NCBI GenBank assembly: GCA_038040385.1 | Contig: JBBPII010000001.1 | Span: 186,001-250,000 of the forward strand | Source: Gilichinskyi gelida | Lineage (GTDB): Bacteria; Acidobacteriota; Thermoanaerobaculia; Gp7-AA8 | Reading direction: 5' to 3' | Length of the DNA stretch: 64,000 nt | Shown here: piece by piece, positions 17,140 through 26,962 of the stretch | Numbering within the stretch: the first letter of the stretch is position 1 | How the letters are laid out: every line of letters starts with the position of its first letter | Notes under the pieces: generated by a model | Told to the model about the DNA's origin: nothing | The model's input: the letters and a program-made list of their open reading frames with translations, nothing else | Database searches by the model: none | Program-made: the position numbers and the translations under genes

Positions 17140-20100
17140 ATGTTACGTCTCGAAGACATCACGGCGGGCGCGCGCGTGCAGGGGCTCACCCCACACGGGG
17201 TAGCCACCGTGAAATTCGTCGAGTGGTTCGGCGAACAAGGCGTCACCGTATGGTTTGTCGACGAACGCGGCAGACCTGATCAGACTGTCCTCTACCGCGA
17301 CGACGAGCATCGGCTCGAGATCGAAGCGAACAAGCGACCGTGGTCCTTTGACGCTGATGGCGACCTTCTCCGCCTCGTCTCTGAAGCGTACCGCATTCAC
17401 CTCGCGTGGCTCTTCGACCCGTACCTCGCGATCTCTACATCGTCAGTTGAGCCGCTTCCACATCAGATCAGCGCTGTCTACGAATCGATGCTAACGCGCC
17501 AGCCGTTGCGCTTCCTGCTCGCCGACGATCCCGGCGCTGGTAAGACCATCATGGCAGGGCTGTTCATCAAAGAGCTGATCGTCCGCGGTGACCTACAGCG
17601 CTGCCTGATCGTCGCTCCGGGTAGCCTGACAGAGCAGTGGCAGGACGAGCTGCACGAGAAGTTCGAGCTCGACTTCGAGCTGCTAACGCGGGACATGATC
17701 GAGGCATCGCGCGTGTCGAACCCGTTCGAGCAGAAGAACCTCATCATCGCTCGCTTGGACCAGCTCTCCCGAAATCCCGATATTCAGGAGAAGCTTCGCG
17801 CTGCGCCCGAGTGGGATCTCATCGTCTGCGACGAGGCCCATCGCATGAGTGCGCACTACGTCGGCGGCGAAGTGAAGTTCACGAAGCGCTATCGCCTCGG
17901 ACAGCTCCTCGGGGAACGGTGTCGCCACCTCCTGCTCATGACCGCGACTCCGCACAACGGTCACGAGGACGATTTCCAGCTCTTCATGGCCCTCATCGAT
18001 AGCGACAGGTTCGAAGGTCGCTTTCGCGAGGGAGTCCATACAGCTGACACGTCGGACCTCATGCGTCGACTCGTGAAGGAAGACCTCTACACATTTGACG
18101 GCCGGAAGCTCTTCCCCGAGCGGCGCTCTCACACGACGTCGTACCCCCTCTCCGATTCGGAGGCAGCGCTCTACCACGAGGTGACGGACTACGTCCGGAC
18201 GGAGATGAACCGTGCCGAGCGATTCTCAGCAGACAACGAGCAGCGGCGGGTGAACGTGGGCTTCGCGTTGATGACGCTGCAGCGGCGCCTTGCTTCTTCA
18301 CCCGAAGCAATATTCAAATCGATCGAGCGGCGGCGCGAACGACTCGAAACGAGGCTGCGCGATGAACAGCTCCAGGTCCGCGGGGAGAAAAAGGCTTCAG
18401 AAATCAATTACGTCGGGCCCTCGCTCTCGACGGATGACTGGGACGAAATCGACGAAGAGGCGCCACAGGACGAGCGCGAGGAACTCGAAGAGCAGCTCGT
18501 CGACAACGCGACTGCGGCACGGACCGCAGCCGAACTGGAAACGGAGATTCTCCGGCTGAAGGAACTGGAGACGATCGCAAAGAAGGTGCGTCACGCAGGC
18601 GTCGACGCGAAGTGGAAGGAACTCACGTCGATCCTCGACGACCCGCTGATGAAGGACGAGAACGGCAATCGCCGGAAGCTTGTCATCTTCACCGAGTTTC
18701 GCGACACGTTGACGTACCTGGCGGAAAGAATCAGGACTCGGCTTGGACAACCAGAGGCCGTAGTCGAGATCCACGGTGGGATTGCGCGAGAAGACCGGCG
18801 GCGCGTCGTTCACGCATTCATGAATGACCCAACCGTATTAGTTCTGGTCGCGAACGACGCAGCGGGAGAAGGAGTCAACCTGCAGCGCGCGCACCTCATG
18901 GTGAACTACGACCTTCCGTGGAATCCGAACCGGCTGGAACAGCGCTTCGGACGAATCCACCGAATCGGTCAGACCGAGGTGTGCCACCTCTGGAATCTGC
19001 TTGCGAAAGATACCCGCGAGGCCGAGGTGTACACCCAACTCCTGCACAAGCTGGAAGAGGAGCGCGAGGCACTCGGTGGCAAAGTGTTCGACGTCCTCGG
19101 GCAGCTCTTCGAGGGTCGCCCGTTACGCGAGCTGCTCATAGAAGCGATCCGGTACGGCGATCAGCCCGAAGTACGAGCGCGCCTGAAGGAGCAGGTCGCA
19201 AACGCTGTCGATCGAGAGCACCTCGAGGACTTGCTTGCACGGAGAGCACTCGTGCAAGACAGCATGGATCTCTCGCGCGTGCAGGCGCTCCACGAAGAGA
19301 TGGAGCGCGCGCGAGCGAGGAAGCTGCAGCCCCACTTCATCCAATCGTTTTTCCTCTCGGCATTCGAACGTCTCGGCGGCCGCGCACAACGGCGTGAGGC
19401 CGGCCGCTGGGAGATCACCCATGTGCCGCAAGCCATCCGAGACCGTGACCGGATCATCGGTACGGGAGCGCCAGTGCTTCGGCGGTACGAGCGGGTCTCC
19501 TTCGACAAGGCATTTCTGGAGCCGCAGCCGCGGGCGATGCTCGTCGGTCCGGGCGTTCCACTGCTTGATTCCACGATTGACCTGGTGTTGGAGCAGCATC
19601 GAGCGCTCCTGAAGCAGGGTGCCGTTCTCATTGATGAGCAGGACGCGAGCGAGACGCCACGGCTTCTTTTCTACTTGGAGCATGCTATTCGCAACGGTCG
19701 CCGCCTCGCATCCGGGGAGGCGAACGTCATCTCGCAACGGCTGCAATTCGTGGAAGTGGTACCTGACGGCACTCAGCGCGACGCCGGCACGGCGCCCTAC
19801 CTCGATTACCGTGGAGCTTCAGCAGACGAGCGCGTAGCTCTCGCCGAAGTCCTCAATGCATCGTGGCTTGCTACGGACTGGGAAGCGAAGATCTCCGACT
19901 TCGCACTGCGCTCGATCGTGCCGCTGCACGTCGACGAGGTGCGACGGCTGCGGTTGCCGCTCATCGACAAAGTCGAGCGCGAAGTGAAAGCCCGCCTCAT
20001 GAAGGAAATCAACTATTGGGATCATCGAGCCGAAGATCTCAAGGCGAGGGAGGCAGCTGGGAAGCCAACGCGTCTGCCCGCCGCGGACGCGCAGCGCCGC

Positions 20101-20655
20101 GCGGAGCTTCTCGCTGAGCGGATGCAGCGGCGTGTCGATCAATTGAAGACGGAGCGCGCAATCTCGCCGATCCCGCCGCGCATCGTGGGCGGGGCGCTAA
20201 TCGTGCCGCTCGGACTTCTCAAGAAAGTTGCTCCTCAGGTTGCCGCTGATTGGTCGGCAATGGCTGACGCGGACCTGAAGTCGGAGACGGAGCGTATTGC
20301 GGTCGCCACCGTAATGGAGGCGGAGCGCGCTCTCGGTCGTGCGCCACGTGACGTCGGTGCAGAGAAACTTGGCTATGACATCGAGTCTCACGATCCGGCG
20401 ACGGGCGATCTGTACTTCATCGAGGTGAAGGGGCGACTTGCTGACGGCGACACCGTTGCACTCACCAAGAACGAGATCCTTCGTGCGCTGAACGTCCCCG
20501 ACCGGTTCCGTCTGGCAATCGTGGTGGTAGAGGACGGCCGCCCGACGCCGCCCGTGTATCTAAGTGGTTTCGACTGGGGGCAACCTGGATTCGGCCAGAC
20601 GCACTCCACGTTCACTCTGAACGCACTCCTGGCCGCCGGAGGGCCGCCACGATGA
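17140..20655 (+). CDS. SNF2-type DEAD/DEAH helicase with C-terminal DUF3883 (PD-(D/E)xK-like) domain
   Basis: The 1171-residue protein starts at ATG 17140 behind AAAGGA; a longer frame from 16951 lacks a ribosome binding site. Helicase motifs: DDPGAGKT (Walker A, ~128), VCDEAHRMS (~230), LLMTATPHNG (~268) and RFGRIHRIGQT (motif VI, ~600). A charged coiled-coil insertion sits between the RecA lobes (~420-520). Residues ~1080-1146 match DUF3883: GYDIESHDPATGDLYFIEVKG, where D...ExK resembles a PD-(D/E)xK nuclease core. Its stop overlaps the next start, so it is coupled to the DUF1156 methylase. It probably acts as the translocase/nuclease arm of a methylation-linked defence system. Confidence 0.85.
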   Translation: MLRLEDITAGARVQGLTPHGVATVKFVEWFGEQGVTVWFVDERGRPDQTVLYRDDEHRLEIEANKRPWSFDADGDLLRLVSEAYRIHLAWLFDPYLAISTSSVEPLPHQISAVYESMLTRQPLRFLLADDPGAGKTIMAGLFIKELIVRGDLQRCLIVAPGSLTEQWQDELHEKFELDFELLTRDMIEASRVSNPFEQKNLIIARLDQLSRNPDIQEKLRAAPEWDLIVCDEAHRMSAHYVGGEVKFTKRYRLGQLLGERCRHLLLMTATPHNGHEDDFQLFMALIDSDRFEGRFREGVHTADTSDLMRRLVKEDLYTFDGRKLFPERRSHTTSYPLSDSEAALYHEVTDYVRTEMNRAERFSADNEQRRVNVGFALMTLQRRLASSPEAIFKSIERRRERLETRLRDEQLQVRGEKKASEINYVGPSLSTDDWDEIDEEAPQDEREELEEQLVDNATAARTAAELETEILRLKELETIAKKVRHAGVDAKWKELTSILDDPLMKDENGNRRKLVIFTEFRDTLTYLAERIRTRLGQPEAVVEIHGGIAREDRRRVVHAFMNDPTVLVLVANDAAGEGVNLQRAHLMVNYDLPWNPNRLEQRFGRIHRIGQTEVCHLWNLLAKDTREAEVYTQLLHKLEEEREALGGKVFDVLGQLFEGRPLRELLIEAIRYGDQPEVRARLKEQVANAVDREHLEDLLARRALVQDSMDLSRVQALHEEMERARARKLQPHFIQSFFLSAFERLGGRAQRREAGRWEITHVPQAIRDRDRIIGTGAPVLRRYERVSFDKAFLEPQPRAMLVGPGVPLLDSTIDLVLEQHRALLKQGAVLIDEQDASETPRLLFYLEHAIRNGRRLASGEANVISQRLQFVEVVPDGTQRDAGTAPYLDYRGASADERVALAEVLNASWLATDWEAKISDFALRSIVPLHVDEVRRLRLPLIDKVEREVKARLMKEINYWDHRAEDLKAREAAGKPTRLPAADAQRRAELLAERMQRRVDQLKTERAISPIPPRIVGGALIVPLGLLKKVAPQVAADWSAMADADLKSETERIAVATVMEAERALGRAPRDVGAEKLGYDIESHDPATGDLYFIEVKGRLADGDTVALTKNEILRALNVPDRFRLAIVVVEDGRPTPPVYLSGFDWGQPGFGQTHSTFTLNALLAAGGPPR

Positions 20656-23393
20656 TGCGCCATCGCAAGAAGCTGATCGAAGTCGCCCTGCCGCTCGACG
20701 CGATCAATCGCGCCGCCGGCGCCGAGAAAACTATCCACGTCGGGACTACTTCGAATCTGCATGCATGGTGGGCGCGACGTCCCCTTGCGGCGTGTCGGGC
20801 GGTGCTCTTTGCATCTCTTGTGGATGACCCTGCCGAATACCTTTCCGGTGATGAAGCAGAGAAGAAACGTCACGATCTGTTTCAACTCATAGAGCGCCTT
20901 GTTCAGTGGGAATCAAACGCTGACGAGAAGGTGCTTGCTGAAGCGAAGGCTGAAATAGCGGCATCGCTCAACGGCAATTTTCCGACCGTCATTGACCCGT
21001 TTTGCGGCTCTGGCAGCATCCCGGTCGAGGCGTTGCGGCTCGGGCTCGATGCCGTCGGCTGCGATCTTAACCCTATCGCTGTTGCGATTTCGAAGGCAGT
21101 CGTCGAGGTTCCCGCGGCCGTTCAGCGGCACATGGCCGTGCCCTCTTCGGGCGACGAACGTCTCTTTCCAAGTGACGGCTTCTCATCGTTTCGACTCGAC
21201 CTAGAGCGGTTCGCCAAGGTGGTGCTCTCGAAGGCGGAGCAACGCGCGCGGGGACTGTACGGCGATTCAAGCAACATCGTGGCGTGGCTATGGTCCCGCA
21301 CGTGTCGATGTCCGAATCCTGGCTGTCGCACGCGTGTTCCGCTGCTTAGCTCCCTCTGGTTGTCGAAGACTCCGAAGGATAAAGCGTTCCTCCGCATCGC
21401 CGGATACGATCGAGAGACTGACCGTGTGGTCTTCGACGTCGTTGAGCAGTCCGACGCAGTCGGTGAACCGACGATCCAAGGCGCTGGTGCCATCTGCCCG
21501 GTCTGTACGACACCGATTCCGTTCGCCGCACTCAGGGAGCAGGGTCGAGCAGGCGATCTCGGCTTTCAGATGAACGCTGTCGCAACAAAGCGCGGGACGA
21601 CGATGAAGTTCGAAGTTGCCTCGGCGGAACACGAGCGGGCTGCACTGGCAGTTGAGCCAGGTTGGAAGCCTGAGACGCCCCTCCCCGAGGCCGCGTTGGG
21701 TTTCCGCGTCCAGAACTATGGCCTGAAGTGGCACCATGAACTGTTCCTTCCACGGCAGCTTGCAGTTCTTGACTACTTTTCCGATGCGCTCACCGAGACG
21801 CTAGACGAGATTCGAAGCAATCCGAGCTTCAGCAAGGAGTACGCGGACGCGATAACCGTTTACCTCGCGCTGTTCTACGATCGCTTCGTCCAAACGAACA
21901 ACTGCTTGGTTCGGTGGTTCGTTCACAGCAAACGACCATCGAAGGCGCAACCCACCTTCGACAAACAGACCGTGCAGATGGTGTGGGATTTCGCTGAAGC
22001 GAACCCGCTAAGCAAATCGACGGGTGGCTGGTCGACATGCTTTAAATACCCCATGACTGCGCTCGACTGCCTCCCGCGAACGGCCGCTGTCGGCCGCGTC
22101 ATGCATGGGGACTCATCGCGTCTTGTTCTGGGTGCTGGCGAGTACATATTTTCAACAGACCCACCGTATTTTGACAATATCGGGTACGCGGATCTATCAG
22201 ATTTCTTCTACGTGTGGCTTCGTCGCGTTTTGCGCAACGTGTATCCCGAGGTGTTCAGCACCATCGTTGTGCCGAAGGACGACGAAATCATCGCTGATCC
22301 TTCGCGGCATGAAGGCGATCGTGATAGCTCGCGCAAGTTCTTCTATGAGCGACTCGGTCTCGTGTTCGCCTCGATGCGTGCACTTAGTTCCGATGCGTTC
22401 CCGGCAACGATCTACTACGCGTTCAAGCAGGAGGAGACGACAGAGGGTGGTGGTTCGGTCTCTACGGGATGGGAGGGAATGCTGCAGGCGCTCGTCGATG
22501 CCCGCTGGAGCATCACGGGTACATGGCCGATCCGTACTGAGCACTCGAACCGGCCACGGGGGATTGGCTCGAACGCGCTCGCGTCCTCTATAGTCCTTGT
22601 ATGTCGCAAGAGGTCCGACGACGCAGAGACGATCACGCGGGGCGAGTTTCAGCGTCTCCTGCGTGGGGAATTGCCAAGCAGTCTCCGGGCGCTCCGTCAC
22701 TCCAACATTGCGCCAGTCGATCTTGCGCAAGCGGCGATCGGTCCCGGGATGTCGGTGTTCTCCCGCTATGCGCGCGTCCTTGATTCGGGCGACCAGCAGA
22801 TGAGCGTCCACGCCGCGCTCGAAGTGATTAACAGCGTCTTAGACGAGTTTCTCACCTCGGGCGAAGCAGACGTCGACGCTGATACGCGCTTTGCGCTCAC
22901 CTGGTTTGAGACGCACGGCTGGAACGGTGGTCCGTACAATGATGCGGAGAATCTCTCGAAAGCGCGAAACGTGTCGGTTTCGGGAATCGCTGAAGCCGGG
23001 ATTATCAGTGCGGGTGGCGGAAAGGTCCGTCTGTTCCGACGCAGCGAGCTGGATGCTGACTGGAATCCTAAGACGGACCGGCGGCCGACGGTGTGGGAGG
23101 CGACGCAACAGCTCATTAAGCGCCTCGATGAGCAGGGCGAGGTCGCGGCTGCGGAACTCCTCGCTGCTCTCGGTGGTGCAGCGGAGCAGGCGCGCGATCT
23201 CGCGTATCGGCTCTATCAACTGTGCGAACGAAATGGATGGGCGGAAGATGCGCGTGCCTACAATGGCCTCGTGACGGCGTGGCCGATGCTGGAGTCTGCT
23301 GTTGCGAATCGCGCACGGTCCCCTGAACAGATGACACTCGATAATGCCGCGCCCGCACGGAGTCGGCGCACAAGCCGGAAACGACGTACCTAA
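20652..23393 (+). CDS. DUF1156 adenine-specific DNA methylase with zinc ribbon
   Basis: The 913-residue protein opens with the DUF1156 region (KKLIEVALPLDAINRAAGAE, then HAWWARRPLAACRA). The AdoMet site VIDPFCGSGSIPVEALRLG is at ~114, a zinc ribbon (CRCPNPGC ~217; ICPVCTTPIP ~281) follows, and the catalytic DPPY is in STDPPYFDNIGY (~502). The circular order (AdoMet motif before DPPY, large insert between) fits COG1743-type N6-adenine methylases. ATGATG at 20652 overlaps the helicase stop. In the operon it should mark self DNA while the helicase and the DUF499 ATPase act on unmarked DNA; the system assignment is an inference from the gene set. Confidence 0.87.
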   Translation: MMRHRKKLIEVALPLDAINRAAGAEKTIHVGTTSNLHAWWARRPLAACRAVLFASLVDDPAEYLSGDEAEKKRHDLFQLIERLVQWESNADEKVLAEAKAEIAASLNGNFPTVIDPFCGSGSIPVEALRLGLDAVGCDLNPIAVAISKAVVEVPAAVQRHMAVPSSGDERLFPSDGFSSFRLDLERFAKVVLSKAEQRARGLYGDSSNIVAWLWSRTCRCPNPGCRTRVPLLSSLWLSKTPKDKAFLRIAGYDRETDRVVFDVVEQSDAVGEPTIQGAGAICPVCTTPIPFAALREQGRAGDLGFQMNAVATKRGTTMKFEVASAEHERAALAVEPGWKPETPLPEAALGFRVQNYGLKWHHELFLPRQLAVLDYFSDALTETLDEIRSNPSFSKEYADAITVYLALFYDRFVQTNNCLVRWFVHSKRPSKAQPTFDKQTVQMVWDFAEANPLSKSTGGWSTCFKYPMTALDCLPRTAAVGRVMHGDSSRLVLGAGEYIFSTDPPYFDNIGYADLSDFFYVWLRRVLRNVYPEVFSTIVVPKDDEIIADPSRHEGDRDSSRKFFYERLGLVFASMRALSSDAFPATIYYAFKQEETTEGGGSVSTGWEGMLQALVDARWSITGTWPIRTEHSNRPRGIGSNALASSIVLVCRKRSDDAETITRGEFQRLLRGELPSSLRALRHSNIAPVDLAQAAIGPGMSVFSRYARVLDSGDQQMSVHAALEVINSVLDEFLTSGEADVDADTRFALTWFETHGWNGGPYNDAENLSKARNVSVSGIAEAGIISAGGGKVRLFRRSELDADWNPKTDRRPTVWEATQQLIKRLDEQGEVAAAELLAALGGAAEQARDLAYRLYQLCERNGWAEDARAYNGLVTAWPMLESAVANRARSPEQMTLDNAAPARSRRTSRKRRT

Positions 23394-23406
23394 CAGCTAA
23401 AAGACT

Positions 23407-26400
23407 ATGGCGCTTACGAACCGAGAACGCATCGTAAAGGCACTGGACATCCTGCGCGAGGGGCTCCGCCCGTTCGTCGAGCGGGAGCTGAGAGCGCGCC
23501 TAGGCGAAGACTGGGAAGCTCAGATCGCCCGTGACCTTCGTCTCGTGCAGGAGCGCGACGGTGGCATTAACTGGGATACCGCCGCTCTCCTGAAAGCCAT
23601 GAGCGATCGCTGGCAGGAGGTGTTCCGGATGACGCTCGGACATGCCGAGCGCTCCTACGTTGGAGAGCTGCGCGAAATCCGTAATGCCTTCGCACATGAG
23701 AAGCCGCTCTCGTCCGAGGACGCTGACCGGGCGATGGATACCATGACACGCCTTCTCACGTCAGTGAGTGCCGGTGACCAAGCGGACGAAATCCGAAAGC
23801 TCCGTGTTGACCTGCAGCGGACGATCTTCAGTGAGCAAGCTCGAAACAAGACACGCTACCAGATGACCCTGGAGGGAATGCCGTCGACAGGCCTCAAACC
23901 GTGGCGCGACGTCGTTACGCCTCACCGCGACGTTTCGTCGGGCCAGTACGCACAGGCGGAGTTCGCAGCTGACCTCGCGCAAGTCCATCGAGGCGAAGGG
24001 AGTGACGAGTACCGCGATCCGGCCGAGTTTTACCGCCGCACCTACATCACTGTGGGGCTTCGCGATTTGCTTACGGGAGCGCTGACACGGCTCTCGGGTG
24101 GCGGTGGTGATCCCGTCATCGAGCTGCAGACGAATTTCGGAGGCGGCAAGACGCACTCGATGCTCGCGCTCTACCACCTTTTCGGTGGCGCGCCTGCGTC
24201 GACCCTGCTCGGCGCTGATGAGTTGCTTGAGGACGTCAAAGTCAATGCGCCGCCACACGCGCACCGCGCAGTGCTCGTCGGAACCGATTTGTCACCGGCG
24301 CAGCCGCACAAGAAACCGGATGGGACGGTCGTCCGGACGCTCTGGGGTGAGCTCGCGTGGCAGTTGGGAGGCAAGGCGGGGTTCGCTTTAGTCGAAGACT
24401 CCGACGCGCGCGGTGTGAGTCCCGGCGCGAATGTCTTCGCAACATTGTTTGATGCTTACTCGCCGGCGCTGATCTTGATTGATGAGTGGGTTGCCTACGC
24501 TCGGCAACTCGTAGGGAAGACCGACCTCCCCGGCGGCACGTTCGAATCTCAGACGTCGTTTGCACAGGCGCTGACAGAAGCAGCGAAGCGTTCGAAGAGG
24601 ACGCTGGTCGTGGCGTCGATCCCATCATCCAAAATCGAGATCGGCGGTGACAGCGGCCAGCTCGCACTCGAAACCCTCCAGAACATCTTCGAACGTGTTA
24701 GTAAGCCGTGGAGGCCTGCAGGCGCGGACGAGGGATTCGAGATCGTGCGGCGAAGACTCTTCGAGCCCATTGCCGACAGGGACGGGTTCGCGCGCCGTGA
24801 CGCCGTGGTCGAGGCGTTCATGAAGCTCTACCGCACAAGCAAGGCTGAGTTTCCGGATGAAGCTTCAGAAGAGAGCTACCGGAAGAAACTTTTGGCGGCG
24901 TACCCAGTCCATCCCGAGTTGTTCCGCCGCCTCTACGATGACTGGTCGACTCTCGACAAGTTCCAGCGCACACGAGGTGTGCTGCGCCTGCTTGCGAAGG
25001 TCATCCACTGGCTGTGGGAGAGCGATGAACGGAGTCTGCTCATCATGCCGGCGTCGATCCCGATGGCGGACAGTCAGGTGAAGTCGGAGTTGACGCGCTA
25101 TCTCGAAGACCAGTGGGAGTCGATCATTTCGAACGACGTCGATGGCGAGAACTCGCTTCCGCTCCAACTCGACCGGAGCACTGACAGATTTGGCCGCGTC
25201 TCAGCGGCGAGGCGAGTTGCTCGAACACTGTATCTCGGCACGGCACCGGGCTCGGATGCGAAGAATCCCGGTGTCGACGATCGGACCGTTCGCCTCGGCT
25301 GCGTGCAGCCGGGGGAGACAATCTCCGATTTCGGTGACGCGCTGCGCCGATTGAGTGACCAGGCGAAGTTCATTCACCAGGATGGCAACCGCTACTGGAT
25401 TTCGACGAAAGCGAACCTCAACCGGATTGCTGAAGACCGGGCCGCAGCCAAGCTGCGCGAATGTGAAGATGTCTACGCCGAGATCGTCAGACGGCTGAGA
25501 GACGAGCAGAAGCAGAAGGCCGATTTCACTGCGGTTCATGCCTGTCCTGAGTCGACGTCAGATGTTCCCGATGAACCAACGTGCCGGCTCGTAGTGCTCG
25601 GTCCGAAATACCCGCACCGACGTGCGCAGGCCGATAGCGCGGCATTCGCATACGCGCGCGAAATCATTGCCAGCAAGGGGTCGGGACCGCGGGTGGAACG
25701 GAACTGCCTTGTGTTTGTCGCGGCGGACAGTAAGGAACTAGAACCACTCCTCGACGCGACCGCGAGACATCTGGCCTGGAAGTCGATCGCTGACGACTAC
25801 GAGGGCCTGAACCTTGACCCGTTCCGGAAGAAGCAAGCGGATGCGAAGGTGAAGGAATTCGACAAGACTGTCACGCTAAGGATCGCTGGCACTTGGGTCC
25901 ACGCAATCGCACCTGCACAGGCCACTGCTACCGACGAGGTTCGATGGGATGAGTACAAGATCACCGGGAACGACTCGCTCGCAGCTCGCGCGAGCACGAA
26001 GCTCGAGAATGAGGAGGTCTTTTTCCCCAAGATGGGTGGTGTGCGGCTTCGCATGAACTTAGACAAACACCTGTGGAATGACATGGATCACGTGTCTGTA
26101 GGCCAACTCGCAGAATGGTTCGCGCGATATCTATACCTTTCTCGGGTTCGGGACCAGAAAGTGATAGAGCGTGCCGTGGAGCACGGGATCGGACAGCTCA
26201 CCATCGCCGACACGTTCGCAGTCGCGGACGCGTACAACGAGGGGAAGAAGCGATACGTGGGACTCAAGGCGGGAGGCGGCGGTGTCATCCCCGTGATAAG
26301 CCGCTCGACGCTTGTTGTGAAGCCGGACGTTGCCATCCGGCAGCGGTCTGAAGACCTCGCTTCGGCGACGACGACTGAGCCGGTGAGCGGCGACGAGATC

Positions 26401-26682
26401 CACCAGGGCGAGGTTGTAGCTCCTGCTACGACGGAGAAAACATCAGCGCCGAATGTGTTTGTCGGCGCAGTGAGACTCGATCCGACGCGCGTCGGCCGTG
26501 ACGCCGGCAAAGTCGCAGAGGAGGTCATTCAACACCTAACAACGTTACCTGAAGCCGAGATGGAAGTGATTCTGGAAATTCGCGCGAAGGTACCAGGTGA
26601 GATTCCCGACAAGACCATCCGGACAGTGTCGGAAAACGCAAGGACTCTGAAGTTCACCACGAGTAACTTTGAGCGCGACTGA
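23407..26682 (+). CDS. DUF499 AAA-like ATPase with N-terminal Swt1-type HEPN domain
   Basis: The 1091-residue protein begins with a helical domain (~1-125) carrying EIRNAFAHEK, the R-N-x3-H motif of HEPN ribonucleases, as in Swt1-HEPN domains. The ATPase core follows, with Walker A QTNFGGGKTHSML (~240-250) and ALILIDEWVAYARQL (~355) as a Walker B candidate. Long C-terminal DUF499 regions follow and end in a small compact domain. It begins 13 bp after the methylase stop. DUF499 proteins recur with DUF1156 methylases and helicases in defence islands. The HEPN domain suggests an abortive RNase output; whether it is active here is not testable by eye. Confidence 0.85.
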   Translation: MALTNRERIVKALDILREGLRPFVERELRARLGEDWEAQIARDLRLVQERDGGINWDTAALLKAMSDRWQEVFRMTLGHAERSYVGELREIRNAFAHEKPLSSEDADRAMDTMTRLLTSVSAGDQADEIRKLRVDLQRTIFSEQARNKTRYQMTLEGMPSTGLKPWRDVVTPHRDVSSGQYAQAEFAADLAQVHRGEGSDEYRDPAEFYRRTYITVGLRDLLTGALTRLSGGGGDPVIELQTNFGGGKTHSMLALYHLFGGAPASTLLGADELLEDVKVNAPPHAHRAVLVGTDLSPAQPHKKPDGTVVRTLWGELAWQLGGKAGFALVEDSDARGVSPGANVFATLFDAYSPALILIDEWVAYARQLVGKTDLPGGTFESQTSFAQALTEAAKRSKRTLVVASIPSSKIEIGGDSGQLALETLQNIFERVSKPWRPAGADEGFEIVRRRLFEPIADRDGFARRDAVVEAFMKLYRTSKAEFPDEASEESYRKKLLAAYPVHPELFRRLYDDWSTLDKFQRTRGVLRLLAKVIHWLWESDERSLLIMPASIPMADSQVKSELTRYLEDQWESIISNDVDGENSLPLQLDRSTDRFGRVSAARRVARTLYLGTAPGSDAKNPGVDDRTVRLGCVQPGETISDFGDALRRLSDQAKFIHQDGNRYWISTKANLNRIAEDRAAAKLRECEDVYAEIVRRLRDEQKQKADFTAVHACPESTSDVPDEPTCRLVVLGPKYPHRRAQADSAAFAYAREIIASKGSGPRVERNCLVFVAADSKELEPLLDATARHLAWKSIADDYEGLNLDPFRKKQADAKVKEFDKTVTLRIAGTWVHAIAPAQATATDEVRWDEYKITGNDSLAARASTKLENEEVFFPKMGGVRLRMNLDKHLWNDMDHVSVGQLAEWFARYLYLSRVRDQKVIERAVEHGIGQLTIADTFAVADAYNEGKKRYVGLKAGGGGVIPVISRSTLVVKPDVAIRQRSEDLASATTTEPVSGDEIHQGEVVAPATTEKTSAPNVFVGAVRLDPTRVGRDAGKVAEEVIQHLTTLPEAEMEVILEIRAKVPGEIPDKTIRTVSENARTLKFTTSNFERD

Positions 26683-26725
26683 TGCTTCACATTCGTAGTC
26701 GGCGATTTGAATCAAGAAAGCCTCC

Positions 26726-26962
26726 GTGTCGAGCGTGACCTTCGACGAGATTCTGCGGTGCTCGCGATCGCGGCTTCTACCGAGCGTGGATTTGCGGTGT
26801 GGACTCGAATCCACAGTCCAGCAGGCGCAATATGAAGACGTCAAAAGACTTGCGCGTTCGGTCTACCCCGGCCTTCTCGGTTCCGAGTTATCGGAAGAGG
26901 GCTGGCGAGCGTTCACGTCGCCGGTTACAGTGACTAGCGGTGAGAGACATCATTTTCATTAG
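26726..26962 (+). CDS. Possible small ORF between the methylase operon and the SPARTA genes
   Basis: In the 257-bp gap after the DUF499 gene a GTG-started frame of 78 codons reads VTFDEILRCSRSRLLPSVDL and then LARSVYPGLLGSELSEEGW, which looks protein-like. It overlaps the start of the TIR-APAZ gene by 23 bp. No family is recognised and no good ribosome binding site is seen. It may be a remnant of another defence gene or a chance frame. Confidence 0.25.
   Translation: MSSVTFDEILRCSRSRLLPSVDLRCGLESTVQQAQYEDVKRLARSVYPGLLGSELSEEGWRAFTSPVTVTSGERHHFH

Noticed and set aside
17140..26682. Calling the helicase/methylase/ATPase operon DISARM or BREX
   Set aside because: The hallmark genes drmA/drmB/drmC or pglX/pglZ/brxC are not present, and the methylase is DUF1156-type, so only the generic DUF1156/DUF499 defence label is supported.
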